Origin: Thozetella sp. PMI_491
Lineage: Eukaryota > Ascomycota > Sordariomycetes > Chaetosphaeriales > Chaetosphaeriaceae
NCBI GenBank assembly: GCA_021432635.1
Contig: MU270057.1
Location: 555,412-608,313 of the forward strand
Direction: 5' to 3'
Length of the DNA: 52,902 nt
The notes under the pieces are model-generated. The model made no database searches and was not told the DNA's origin. It saw only the letters and a program-made list of their open reading frames with translations. A program made the translations under genes and the position numbers. Each line of letters begins with the position of its first letter. Position 1 is the first letter of the stretch. Shown piece after piece: positions 1-12,119 of this stretch.

Positions 1-281
1 ACCTATCTTATTAAGAAAAGCAGTATATTTAATAATATAATATAAATATCTAGTAACTATTTCTATTATTTTTAATGCCTTTAGTATCTCTAGTAAATAT
101 AATCTATAGACAGAGATAAATAAAGGGCTAAAAAAGCTTAGTAATACCCTTATAAATAAGTTAAATAAACTGTAAATCCTAGGCCCTTATTAGACTCTAT
201 CTAAAAAAATAGGTTGTAATAATATTAGGTGATTTAAAATCTCTGGCTTACCTAGTCCCTGATTCTTATTCCTCTTCCCCT

Positions 282-321
<40 letters not shown>

Positions 322-960
322 TTACTTATACTTCTTATTAATTACTATTTAAAATATAGGTTATATATTACCTATAGATAAAGGCCTAGATTATTAGGGC
401 TGTAGAATAGACTATATTTATTATAAAAAGAAGAAAAAGAAGTTATATAGTAATAAAGGAGGAAGGAGAAATAAGGTATTAGGGATGGAAAGAATTTATA
501 TAGTAAGAACTATAGGGTAATAGATTTTATTTAGCATGTTGTTTTTTAGATTAATTTAAAAAAATATAAAGTCTTAAGATATTAATAATCTAAACTATTA
601 GTTAAGCTAATAGTTTAGTTTTATAAGCCTTTTTATATAGGATATTATAGTAATTTTTACCTGTTAGAAATCCTTTCCTCCTATAGGAAATTATTATAGT
701 TTCCCCCCGTAAGAGATTACTATAATTTCTACCTATAAGAAATCACTATCGTTTCTACCTATAAGAAATCACTATAATTTCCCATAGTAGGAAATTATAA
801 TAGTTTCTTACCAGTAGAAATCACTATAGTTTCCACCTATAGGAAATCACTATAGTTTCCTATAATAGGAAATTACTATAAAATATAGAGTCTTGGGATA
901 GAAATAATCTAAACTATTAGCTAAGCTAATAGTTTAATAAGTCTTATAAGTCTCTCCACT

Positions 961-991
<31 letters not shown>

Positions 992-1030
992 CCAAACCCT
1001 AAACAGATTAGGGTAGTTAGAATAAATATA
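1..1030. repeat. AT-rich RIP-type block with tandem repeats
   Basis: No open reading frame survives. A TA microsatellite lies at about 286-313. Positions 661-875 hold an imperfect tandem array of roughly 30-40 bp units built on GAAATCACTATAGTTTCC. The array is flanked by a direct duplication (560-629 and 880-952) containing a near-palindrome, ACTATTAGCTAAGCTAATAGT-like. A 27-base A run occupies 961-987. I recognise no coding relic here. The composition matches the RIP-degraded blocks elsewhere in the window. Confidence 0.7.
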
Positions 1031-1119
1031 GTATAGATATAAATCTAGTATTTACACTAGTTAAATCTAGTATAAAACTATAAAGAAGTAATATAAAAGC
1101 TTTAAAAGAGGATATATTA

Positions 1120-1830
1120 CTATACTAATAAATAGTTAAATCCTTATTATATTTAACTTTAAAAATAAGACTAGATATAGCCTTTACTGTTTAAAACTAT
1201 ATTAAATACGCTTTAAATCCTAATAAAAGCTACTTTAAGGCTATATATTATATAATTAGATATCTAAAAAAGAATCTAGATTTAGGTATAAAATATATAG
1301 CTATAAATCTTATATTAAAAGGCTATTATAATAGTAACTAGGCTAGTTATATAGATATTAAATGGTTAACTATTAGATATATATTTATACTAGGTAATAA
1401 TATAATAAGCTGGAATACTAGTCTATAAAAGACTATAGCTTTATCTATATATAAGGCTAAATATATAGCTTTAATAAAGGCCTTAAAAGAGGCTATATAT
1501 TTATCTTATATTATAAAGGCTATAAAGTAATATTTAAAGGTGGGTATACTAGTAAATATACTAGTTATATATAAAGATAATAATATAGCTTTTAAGCTAG
1601 TTAATAACCTAGAGTTTTATAAAAGATCTAAACATATTAATATATAATACTATTTTATAAGAAATCTAGTAATAAATAATAAAATAAAGCTCTTATATAT
1701 ATTTATAAAAGAGTAACTAACTAATCTACTTACTAAGGCTTTACCTTATATAATATTAAGTCCTTAGTTAAATAAAATACAACTAGTTTAAATAAGTAGT
1801 CTTTATATAATATATAAGTTAATCTATTTA
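1120..1830 (+). mobile_element. Ty1/copia retrotransposon relic (RT end and RNase H)
   Basis: Reading through stop codons on the plus strand gives the end of a copia polyprotein. It includes a KYIALIKALKEAIYLSYI stretch near 1448-1510, matching the RNase H region of Ty1/copia elements (usually KY.AL.EA.KEA.WL). Further on, a KHINI-x-YYFIRNLV stretch near 1630-1665 and LTKALP near 1733 match the usual KHIDIRYHFIRE...LTK.L ending. Frames are broken by many TAA and TAG codons. No LTRs were identified for it, so its limits are approximate. Confidence 0.75.
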
Positions 1831-2448
1831 TAATTTTAACCATATATAAATTAAGGGAAAGTGTTAATATATAACTTATTATTAAATATAGATCCTAAAA
1901 TATATATTATAAAACGCACGAGCTATATACCTCTAGGGTAGGTAAAAAAGCCCTATACTTATAAAAGATCTATATAAGTAAAAATAACTATATGTTTTAA
2001 AGTATTTATAATTTTATATAATAGCTATCTCTTATATAAAATAACTATATTATATAAAAACGCTTAAAATAAACTAAAATATATACTAAGCCCTTTTAAT
2101 ATATATCTACTAGTAAGGGTATAAAACATATAAGAAGATAAAGTGTTTTAAATATAAGCGAGTGTTTTATATACTAGTCTTTATAAGTATATTAATATAG
2201 TAAAAGATAGGCTATTTTAATATAGTAATTAGTAGGACTATATAGTCTATATATATATAGCTTTCCTCCCTGATTTAAATCTTAGATCTTTATCCTTTTA
2301 CATATACACTTAAATACACTTATACTTCTACCTTAAAAGATCTACTAGCTAGACCCACTTTTTATATATATTCCACTACTTATATTATTAAAATTAATTA
2401 CTTATTATACCTTTTAATATACCTTATATTTAATAGGCTAGATAATTA

Positions 2449-3490
2449 ATACCTAATTAGCTTATTATAGCTTAAATAGCTTATTATAGCTTAAATAGCT
2501 CGTTATAGCCTAGCTATAAAATTACAAGCTATTTTAATAACTACTTCTTTTATATATAGATATTATCCTTATATAAATATCCTCTTTTTCCCTTTTGCCC
2601 TACTAATTATTTAATAGCTATTAGTATAAAATTATTAGTGATATATTTATTATAACTTAATTAGCTTATTATAGCCTAGTTAGCTTATTATAGCTTAATT
2701 AGCTCGTTATAACTTAAATAGCTTATTATAGCCTAGATAGCTTATTATAGCTTAGATAGCTTATTATAGCCTAATTAACTTATTATAGCCTAATTAACTT
2801 ACTATAGCTTAATTAGCTTATTATAGCTTAATTAGCTTATTATAGCCTAGTTAGCTTATTATAACTTAGTTAGCTTATTATAGTAAGGATAGCTTATTAT
2901 AGCTTAATTAGCTTATTATAGCTTAAATAACTTATTATAGCCTAAATAGCTTACTATAGCCTAGCTATAAAATCACTAACTATTTTAATAACTATTAATA
3001 CCCTTTATATATAAATATTATCCCTATATAAATATCTTCTTTTTCCCCTCTACCTTATTAATTATTTAATAGCTATTTATATAGAATTACTAGCTATATA
3101 CTTACTATAGCCTAATTAGTATATTATAGCCTAGATAGCTTATTATAGCCTAGTTAGGTTATTATAGCCTAATTAGCTTATTATAGCCTAGTTAGTTTAT
3201 TATAGCCTAACTATAAAATTATTAACTATTTTAACAACTACCCTTTCTATATATAAATACTATCCTTATATAAACATCCTCTTTTCCTCTCTACCCTATT
3301 AATTATCTAGTAACTACTTATATAGAATTACTAGCTATATACTTACTATACCCTAATTAGTAAATAAAAACTTAAAAAGCTTACTATAACCTAGTTAGCT
3401 CGCTATAACCTAATTAGCTTATTATAACCTAATTAGCTCGCTATAGCCTAGTTAATATATTATAACTTAAATAGCTTATTATAGCTTAGT
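2449..3490. repeat. Higher-order tandem repeat (17-20 bp units plus 150 bp blocks)
   Basis: Short units of the form TAGCTTATTATAGCCTAAT are repeated dozens of times. They are interrupted by three related blocks of about 150 bp starting near 2514, 2965 and 3211. Each block runs CTATAAAAT...CTATTTTAA...TATCCTTATATAAA...CTCTTTT.CCCT..ACC and ends by re-entering the short repeat. The arrangement is a satellite with a larger period superimposed. Some units carry CG (TAGCTCGTTATAG), so not all are fully RIP-mutated. No coding potential is seen. Confidence 0.85.
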
Positions 3491-4169
3491 TAGCTTACTT
3501 TTAAAAAAAAGGTATAGATAGAAAATATTTATATATAAGCAACTTTTTACTTTAAAAACCCTAAGTTTAATATAATATAAAGCTCTATATAAACTTAAGA
3601 AAGGTATATAATAGAGCTAGATTTTTAATATATTATCTAGCCTTATTTTTACAGGTAAAATATATATAGCTAATATAAGTAGCTATAAAAGCCTTTTACA
3701 CTTTACTAATATAATATAGATTTAAACACAGCCCCTCTTCCTACTTTATAATAAGCCCTTAATTCTAACATAGTATAACTATATTAAGTTACTAAGTAAA
3801 AAGCAATCTTAATTTTTACTTCCCTTATCTTATTTATAATTACTTCCCCTAGTTATCAGCTATAAAAAATTAGCTCTAATATAATTAGTTGTTAAATAAG
3901 CCCTATTTATACAGGCCTTAATAAGGTAAAGTAACTCTAGGATTTCTCTTATATAGATTTAAATCTAGAAAATTCTTAAAAGCTTAGAATTTAGTATTTA
4001 AGCTTATTTTTATCCTTTTTATCTCCTATATTTTTTTAAAGATGTTTTTTAAATAGGAAGTCTACAAGCTCTACCCCCCTTTTTTTTACAAGCTCTACCC
4101 CCTGTTTTTATGGATTTTAGCGTCGCACGAGCCAATTTTCTACGAGCTCTACTACAGCTTGTCGGGAAA

Positions 4170-5974
4170 TTACTGATAGAAAATCTTCTAGGGAGTTAAG
4201 CTTTAAAACTTTATCTTTAACTTTACTTTTAAGTCCTTAGTAAAATAAGAATTTTTTAATTTTATTAGTATAGTCTAGGAGTAAGTAGAGTTATTAAAAT
4301 TCTATTATATATTAGACTATTAAATTCTTTTACTTAAGTTAGTATAGGTTTTATTCTTACTAGTATTTCTTATCTAATTCTTAAAAAAAGGATTTTAAGG
4401 CTTATTTATATTTTATATAAATTATAAAGATATTATAAGTTTCTAGTTAGAGTTTTAAAGTAAATCCTTTTTTAAAGAAGTCTATAAGGTATAGTTTAAA
4501 CTATATTAATACTTTTCCCTTTAAGAATAAGCTAGTATATACTACTTTTTTATATTTATTTTAGAAGCTATTAATATAAAAGTAGTAATAAGCTCTTATT
4601 TAAGCTAGGTAGTTTTTTAAGTGTTTATAGGTATTATTAAAAGGTTAAAACTAATTAAGCCTTAGCTTTTTATATCTTTTAACAAGGGTTGTAATAATAT
4701 TAATAATAATATATATAATATATAGATTACTTTTAAGTTAAGATACTTAGGTAATACTAGCATATAGTTTACTAATAAGTTTTTTTATCTAAGAAAGGTC
4801 TCTTTTTATACTAGTATACTTAGTATTATCTCTACTATTATTAATATCTTTTATTTCTTAGTTAAGACTATATTAAGCAAAAGCCTTTTCCCTTTTCTTG
4901 TTGGACTCGTTAGAGTTATAACTACTAGTAGATAGGGTGTTTTTACTAGATATATTAACGGTAGAATATTGTTAATTATACTTGTTTTATTCTTTAAAAG
5001 AGAGTAATTAATATATTATAACACTAAGATCTTAAGGTTAATATTCTTAATATATAGGGGATTCTTTCCTAAGATAAGGAGGATAAAGATAAGTAAAGCA
5101 CTAATTAATATAAGGTAAGATCTAATAGTATAAGTGTTAAGCTTATAAACTAAGTATAGACTTATAGATTAATTACTAAAGAGTAAAGGCTAACTAATCT
5201 ATCTACGTAGAGACTATAGTCTTATATACTAGATTACTCTTTATAGCTCACTTAGCTTATTATAGTGATCTAAGTAATTTAAAGCACTAGGCTCACCATA
5301 GTGATCTAAGTGATTCTTCTTAATTGGCTAAGTATCTATTGAGCTGGGGGTAGTCAGTGGATTTTTTTTCGTTTCGCCTAGCGTGGCCCTGGTATGGGAG
5401 GAACTGCATGGTGGATCTAGACCCTGTTCTGACCAGGCCATGCCAGCTCGATTTGTATAAGTAGTTAAAGGTTGCCGTCCTACCTCAGGGAGGAGGACCA
5501 TCAAGTCATCAATCAACCGTCAAGATCCATCAGTCTATTACTCTAGCAATCAACTTCATACATTCATTTCCCTAGACAAGACCAACCACAAGGCCACTCT
5601 GTACGACCATTACGGGGCTTCGCCCCATTCCTACGTGTTCATCCTGCCCTGGTCAGAGCCCAGCACTCGTTGGATCTCGCATTAGTATGCCCTCTTCCAC
5701 GTACCACTAGACTTACGCTGCTTCAACGGCCCTACCTACGAACTGGATCACAAGGTCGTGGTATTAGTTCCGCGCTGTGGCTACTAGGCTACGGAGTGTA
5801 TGGCAGTGGTGTTGTGTGTGGGTTGTTCCGCACGTGCTCTGCTTCCTGCTCCCCGTTCTCACTATATAGGTGCCTAAAACATTTATTAGGGGTTTTACTC
5901 TTATTAATTACTAGGCCTAAGTGCTAGGCCTTATTGTTGGTCGTTGGGAGGTGGCTAATACTTTAGTTGTAACA
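4170..5974 (-). mobile_element. Truncated Ty3/gypsy chromovirus end in reverse (LTR plus gag-side relic)
   Basis: This is a reverse-oriented second copy of the element found at 20054-27760. The LTR runs from 5974 (outer end, reverse complement of TGTTACAACTAAAG) to 5014 (inner end) and is interrupted by the insertion at 5340-5861. Without that insertion it is about 439 bp, against 431 bp in the complete copy. 5013 down to about 4170 aligns, in reverse, with the sequence just inside the 5' LTR of the complete copy (gag side). The rest of the element is missing. It is heavily RIP-mutated. Confidence 0.85.
5340..5861. mobile_element. Solo LTR nested in the reversed gypsy LTR
   Basis: A 522-bp segment of ordinary base composition interrupts the gypsy LTR. 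It begins TGAGCTGGGGGTAGTCAG and ends CCGTTCTCA, so it has TG...CA ends. It is bordered on both sides by CTAT (5336-5339 and 5862-5865), which looks like a target duplication of at least 4 bp. Apparent reading frames inside it show no known domain. A truncated relative starts at 12120. Orientation is undetermined. The lack of RIP-like change suggests a later insertion, or that the sequence was too short or too rare to be mutated. Confidence 0.7.
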
Positions 5975-6640
5975 CTCTTTTAATATAATTGTTTTACACT
6001 TTAGTATAGAGTTTTATAGGGGATATTAATATTATAGTTAGATTTATATAAGGATAGATATACTAAGTGCTTAGCTAGTAATTATAACTATTTTAAAGTG
6101 CCTGTTATAGTAAAAGGTGTTATATATACCTTTATAGAGGTAGTTTCTACTTATTATACTAGTAAGGTAAAGGATAAAGTAATTAGATTATACTTAAATA
6201 TTAAAACTATAGCTAACTAGTTGTATTAAGCCTATAAAAAGGCCTATAAACTAGCTAAAAAGGCTATTAAAAACACTAAGGAGGCACTAGCTAAGGAGGA
6301 GCTAGATAAGCATGTACTTTTATATATTATCTTAAGAGAAGTATATGCTTTATATATAGATCTTACTACTACTTATATTTAGGCGTAAAATTTAATAGGG
6401 TTTTTAATTGTTTTATAAAAGTAGATACCCCTAGTCTAGCCCTTATGCTTTTACACTAGGAAATAGTATAAAGTGTTAAATTAAACTTGCTTTTCCTATG
6501 CCTAATTTATTTTACTCTTTATATAACCTTTAGTTAGATATATATCTATAAGCCCTATAAGGCTGTAATATAAGTATTACTAGAGTGTAATAAAGACTAT
6601 TTTAAATAGGTGGAAAATAAAGAATATACTTGATAAAAGC
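5975..6640. other. AT-rich degenerate stretch, no recognised gene
   Basis: This AT-rich sequence lies between the gypsy LTR and the hAT relic. One stretch near 6235-6330 reads as Lys/Ala-rich (AKKAIKNTKEALAKEEL), which suggests a decayed coding region. I cannot name the family. Confidence 0.4.
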
Positions 6641-6649
6641 TATAAAGAA

Positions 6650-8590
6650 GCTTTAAATACACTTACTTTTAAGATTAAAAACTATATAAATAATAATAGT
6701 ATCTTTTTACTTATACTTAATATTTAAACTACTAATAATTAAATGGCTTATTTTAGCTTATTTTTAATATATATTAATCTTAAATATAAGCTAAATTATA
6801 AGTTAATTAGCTTTACTAAGCTTATAAAAAGCTATACTAGCTAATATATATATATTAAGCTTATAAATATCTTAAAGCTTTATAGCTTAAAGATATTTAA
6901 TATTCTTAGTATTAATTAAGATAACGCTTTTAATAATAATACTTTTATATAAGTTATTAAAAAGAACAACCCTAAAAGCTTTATTTTATATAATATCCAC
7001 TATATAACACACGTTTTAAATATAGTGGTTAAAGATATATTAAAAGAATATTTACTATAATTAGCTGTAGAAGAAGAGTTATCTAACTATATAAATAATA
7101 TAATATATATTAAAGAAAACGAGAAAAAAAGCTCTTTTACTAAGGTTAAAGGATTAACTAATAAATTATAACGAATTACTACTCTTATAAAATATACCTA
7201 GGAAAATTAACAGCTATTTATTAAAGCTTTTAATAAATATAAAAAAGAGGGTAAAATTTCAGCTAATTATAATATAAAACAGATACTTTTAGATAATACT
7301 ACTCGTTAGAATTTAACCTATAATATAATTAAAGTAATACTTAAGCTTAAAGACATTATTTTATATATATCTAAACTTACTAAAAATAAAGAGTTTAAAC
7401 AGTATATCTTATCTGATTTAAACTAGCTAGCTTTATAAAAACTATATAAAATCTTTTATATATTTATTACCCCTACTATTAAGCTTTAAGGCTAGGTTTA
7501 TACTATACTTAATAAAGGCTTATTATTTATATATCAAATTTATAATAAGCTTAAACAGCTATTAAACAACTTAAAGAACAAGTAAAAAACAGATAATATA
7601 GTCAACTATACTAGCTTTATCTAAGCTATATAAGCTAACTTACTTAAGCTAGATAAATATTTCCCTAGACAACTTATAACAACTAATTTTAAAGATTTTA
7701 AGCTATACCTTTTTAATATAATACTAGATCCTAGGTTTAAGCTATTACACTTTAAAGATAATAAGCTATTATACTTTTACCCTACTTTTTTAAGAGATAT
7801 AACCAGCTTATTTAAATTAGAATACTTATGGCTAAAACAAGATATTAAAGTTAAAAATACTATAAATCTTAATATATCTTTTAACGAGTTAAATATAGAT
7901 AATACAGATATTTACAGCGTTTTAGATAAAGAATCTAGCTCTAGCTTAAAAGATAAGTTATATATACAGTCTAAAAGCATTGAGGAGGAATATACGCTAT
8001 ATTTTAAAGAGTGTAATAAGGGCCTTAAAACAGAGCCACTTATATAGTGGAAAGCTAATAGCTACTAGTTTTTTATACTAGCTATACTAGCTAGACAATA
8101 TTTAGCTATACTAGTTACTTTAGCAGCTATTAAAAGCATTTTTAATATAAGGGGAAATATTATTACTAAAGCTAGGAATAGTTTATATCTAGAAATAGTT
8201 AAACAGCTTATTTTACTTAAAAGCTGGGGAATTAAAGATATAGCTGAGTTAAAAGCTTTAATAAAAGAAGAGGAAGATATAGAGGATAGTTGGTTATTTT
8301 ATTAGTTATTTTATTAGTTATCTTATTAGTTATTTTATTAGTTATTTTATTAGTTATTTTATTAGTAATTTGATTAGTATTTTATTAGTTATTATATTAA
8401 ATATTATATATTAAAAAGTCTTAGTATAATTTTAGTATTTTTGCTGGTGAAATTAATTAGTATTAATTAATTTAATTTATTTTAGTATAAGCTTATACTA
8501 ATTAGATTAATTTTAATATAGGCTTAAATTAATTTAATTAGTATTAGTATAAGCAAATACTAAGTTAATTAATTAATTTCACAGCCCTAA
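6650..8590 (+). mobile_element. hAT-family transposase relic
   Basis: Reading through stops on the plus strand gives hAT landmarks. A DNAFNNNTF stretch near 6920-6950 corresponds to the conserved DNASNN segment. It is followed by an IHYITHVLNIVVKDILK stretch near 6998-7045. The C-terminal dimerisation region at about 8040-8250 (PLI-W-KANSY...LAILARQYLAI..TLAAIKSIFN..GNII.KARNSL) corresponds to the usual W..N...YP.L..LA...LAIP.TSA..ER.FS.AG. The 3' end may lie near 8582-8590 (CAGCCCTA), which resembles a hAT terminal inverted repeat, but no matching 5' end was found. Frames are broken by TAG and TAA in the RIP pattern. A 12-bp tandem repeat (TTATTTTATTAG) sits at about 8291-8395. Confidence 0.75.
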
Positions 8591-9420
8591 TAAAAGTTTA
8601 ATTTAAAAAGAATCTAAAGTAAGGGGTAGACTAAGTATAATTAAATTAAAATTATAAAAGAATAAGGTTTAGAGAAAAGAAGAAAGAAAAGATCCTTAAA
8701 CCTATATAATAAGGTAATATTTATTATAATAATAAATCTACTAGGATAATATTAAAAGTAAGGCCTTAGCCCCTAGGTAAAAAATCAAGAGTAGAGCTAA
8801 TTTATATATAAAATATACTAGCTAAACTACACTATCCCAGCTAGTAATACTTATTATAACACTACTATATAACTGTTAAGCTATTAGCTAAAGGGCTAGC
8901 TATTAAGAGAGGGAGATAATTATAAAAAGATATAATTATAGTTGGGGCAACTACTATATTATAAGTGGAAACTAGGAGTATTTTATGTCTAATCTAGTAG
9001 TGTTTTAAGCTAGTTCTATAAATAGACTAGCTAAGTGCGCCATACTATAAGAGGATTTCCCTCTTATAAGCATTAGTTAAATAGTATAGCTATAGTTGAG
9101 AAATATAGTTGCTTATTCCCTTAACTCCTTGTTTACACTAGTGACCCCTCCTAGGGACTTAATACTATAGTATTATAAAAAAGAAAGTAAGATTTAAATT
9201 TACTAGGTCTTCTTATATTATATATTTAGTCTATAACTTTATATAAGCATAAGAACCTACCTTTCCTGAAAAAGATATAGCCCCTAAAATAAAAAAGACA
9301 TACCCCCCTATAGAAATTATAGAGACAATTTTTTCTCACCAAAAGAAAATACATAGCCCCCCTATATCCTTTCCCATAGTTGTTAGGATTAGCTTTACAG
9401 ATTAGTCAAGCTATTTCCAT
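8591..9420. other. AT-rich spacer
   Basis: This is degenerate AT-rich sequence between the hAT relic and the F-box gene. It has several C runs near 9300-9370. No gene, repeat family or RNA was recognised. Confidence 0.5.
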
Positions 9421-9437
9421 TATAAGAAAATAATGCT

Positions 9438-11127
9438 TTAGACAATACTAGGTCTTCCCCAAGATGAACGTATTATATCCCCTAAGTCCTCGCGTCGAAT
9501 AATAGAGAAAGCAACCCCGGTGCTTGCAAATAGGGAGCAAAACCGATTTTCAAGCAGCCTTATATCCTCGTCCACTTGACACTCTCCATTATTAGGCCTG
9601 CGGAAGATTGGAGATGTAATAGCAAGGGATTTAAGCTCGGTTAAAGAAGTTCGGCAGCCCTGGAGGAGGCTAGTCAAGACCGTATCGATAAAATTGAAGG
9701 GTGTCATTCCGTTTGGGAACTGAGGCCAAAGGGCATCTGGCTCGTGGCTACCCCAGTAGTCAATAAGATGAAAGTTAACTAGAGAAACAGGAAGGAGATC
9801 TGCGGCATAGTGGGCCGCTGAAATGTCCAGTGTGCCAAAAAGCCAGATTGTTTCTATCTGAAGGCACCGGAGTCTTTTCATGTGCCGCAGTGCTGGGGAT
9901 AGAAGCGCCGGAGTATTAGTCCCTTTCCATGATACTCCTGCTAGTGTAGTAAGAGAAAACGTTTCTAGGGTTGCGCTGAGACTCGTGAGACAGTTTAAGA
10001 AGCCTGTATAGCCTCGCCCACGGGGTTTTGGGAACGCCCCAACCTTAGACTCATAGTGAAGTGCAACAAGGTTTGGAAAAGCTATAGCCAGGTGCTCCAT
10101 GCCAGACTGCGGGTGGTCGCCACCAATGTGATGTAGCGTTCGAGTGTGTTTTAGAATAGTGGATGGCAACGGTCCATCCCTATTTCGTCGTCTGACTAGT
10201 CCATTAAAAACGGTATTGCTTTTGAGCATCACATGACGCAACCTTGGTGAATCTTGCAAGATATATAATACTAAATCGATGGCGACCGATGATATGGTCG
10301 GGTTGGAGTCGTGAAAGCCTTCTAGAATTAACTTTTCCACTTGGTGTAGAGGTTGTTTTTTCATGTCTGATCGAAGGTTAAACCTGTGCTAAAACGACTA
10401 CATACCCTTTGACGAAACCACTAATCCTGTCATATAAGAACTTACACTTCCAGGTCCGAAAGAGGCGTGAAATGGCGTCATGTTCTGGAGTCATCTCCAT
10501 TGCAACGGATGGGTGTGGTAAAGGTCCTATGGAACAGCCTGTATGTATGCTGAGAAATAGTACCCTGATTTCTGGTACCATTGCGAGGGCAGCGGCTAAA
10601 ATTTGGGACACTGGGCATTCCTTAGGGTCACGAAGAGCCAACATGGGACCTAAAATACAGACAAGGGCCTCGGTTTGGCCTTTTGGATGCCAAAAAATGG
10701 ACGTATCGACGTCTTTGGCCTCGGATCTCAGCGTTATATTGGACAAGTCGATCATTTCCGTAAAAACGAAATCATGTTTTGAGAGCATGGCAGTCCAGAT
10801 GAAGACCCGAGCAAGTTCTCGGTATAATGGGACCTCCGCCATGGTACGGAAGAAATAAAGCAGTTCTCGCTGGCTCTTCAGGAGGATGGTATGATAGAGG
10901 AAGGGAATGGCGAGGCTATGCATCCTTTGCGAGACTTGGCAAACGCTGGCCAAGTTGGACCGAGACAGAACATAAGACAGAGTCACCTGAGGCTGATTTG
11001 AAGTGGATTCATAAGCCGTGATGGAGTGGTAGGGAAGCATCTCGTGCAAGACTGCCTGGATGAGCTCGACGGGGAGCGTTGCGAGGCAGTTGACGGGCCC
11101 AATGGTTGTCTCAGGGACGGGATCCAT
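9438..11127 (-). CDS. F-box protein, probably one gene of two exons
   Basis: The N-terminal part (11127-10378) starts MDPVPETTIG and has an F-box-like segment at residues about 16-75 (LATLPVELIQAVLHEM ... SNLASVCQVSQRMHSLAIPFLY). This is typical of fungal F-box proteins that recruit substrates to an SCF ubiquitin ligase. The second open frame (10364-9438, about 308 residues) continues the same style of sequence (RLRHVMLKSN, NLVALHYESK, LRCLQIETIW), as in the divergent leucine-rich C-termini of these proteins. The two frames are offset. An intron would have to be 1 mod 3 in length. A GTTTCG donor with an ATCAG acceptor just before the second frame (52 bases) works, and a 79-base alternative also works. 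Both donors are weak, so a frameshift is possible. The gene lies at the edge of an AT-rich block. Confidence 0.75.
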
Positions 11128-12119
11128 GGCAAAAATATAAGGTTGAAGCTTTGAAGAGGTTAGAGCCCTTGCTGGTACTGCAGTTCGTGTCGTTGATGAG
11201 AAGGAATGATCAAGGTTTGGGTGCGGGGTTTCAAACTCTGTCCTCCGTCAGAAAGTGACAGCCACGTGACGAGACGACTCGTTCTTCCAAACACGGCGCC
11301 TTTCCCCATGTTCGAACCCCCTTTTAGTGCGGGCTGATGTAGGATTGCTAATAATATGATTTACCTAATCTTATTATACATTTAAGTTTAGCCAACTTTC
11401 CCCACATAGTCTCTACTATATCAATACCTGTATAAGAAGATAGAAAAGAGTTAAATGAATATATAAATTATATTATAAATATGTGAAGACCTATTGTTGT
11501 AGATTTATCGGCGCGTAAAGATAGGTATCTTTTACTAGAATAGCCTTACAAAAGCTACCTCGCAAAAGAAAAGATAGCTCTATCACATGGTGGTCTGAGC
11601 GCCATAGTATCAAAGCGGAGCCCTAGCAAGCCGCCAGGCTTGCGACCAGGCGAGCAGTACTGCAACCCCAGCAACATGAGCAAGCGGAGCCTAAGCAAGC
11701 CGCCAGGCTTGCGATCAGGCGAGCAGTGCCCTAAAACCTATCACTCTAGCCGCGCTGTGGCGGGCACTTACGTCTAGTCTTATATACACACGAGCTTGGT
11801 CTGTAAAAATGTCAGATAGTCCGTTAAGCCCCATTTTACTGCCTTTCCCTGCCAACAATCCTCGCTCCCACTAACGCAATGTTAGCTATAATCCCTGTTT
11901 TCCCCTATAAATAAATTGTTATACTACTACATTACGAGGTATAGTTATACTGTTAGTACCTTCTATCTAATCACAACCCCCGCCACAGTATCAAGCGGAG
12001 CCCGAACAAAGCCGTCAGGCCTGCAATAGGCGAGCAGTGCCTTAAAATCCATCCATCATTATATATATACTCGCCCATCATTATAGTCGCGCTGCGCAAG
12101 CAAACCTACCTAGTCATAT
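11128..12119. repeat. Intergenic patchwork with three copies of a 50-bp GC-rich repeat
   Basis: After a GC-balanced promoter stretch for the F-box gene (to about 11340), the sequence alternates AT-rich and GC-rich patches. A repeat of about 50 bp, AAGCGGAGCC..AGCAAGCC followed by GCCAGGCTTGCGA.CAGGCGAGCAGT, occurs at about 11609-11662, 11679-11736 and 11991-12052, all in the same direction. The segment 11481-11585 starts TG and ends CA and is followed by GGTGGTCTGAGCGCC, so it may be an LTR and primer-binding site. I could not confirm that. No gene is seen. Confidence 0.6.

Noticed and set aside
2449..3490. CRISPR-like array
   Set aside because: The units are contiguous and variable with no unique spacers, and the genome is eukaryotic; it is a satellite.
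5670..5927. 85-codon plus-strand frame and 62-codon minus frame at 5328-5516
   Set aside because: They lie within or across a solo LTR and its borders, with no domain or signal; they are chance frames.
10409..11021. Plus-strand frames of 149 and 64 codons
   Set aside because: They are antisense shadows of the F-box gene.
11481..11585. Possible copia LTR followed by a primer-binding-like GGTGGTCTGAGCGCC
   Set aside because: The ends TG and CA fit, but no partner LTR or target duplication could be shown.
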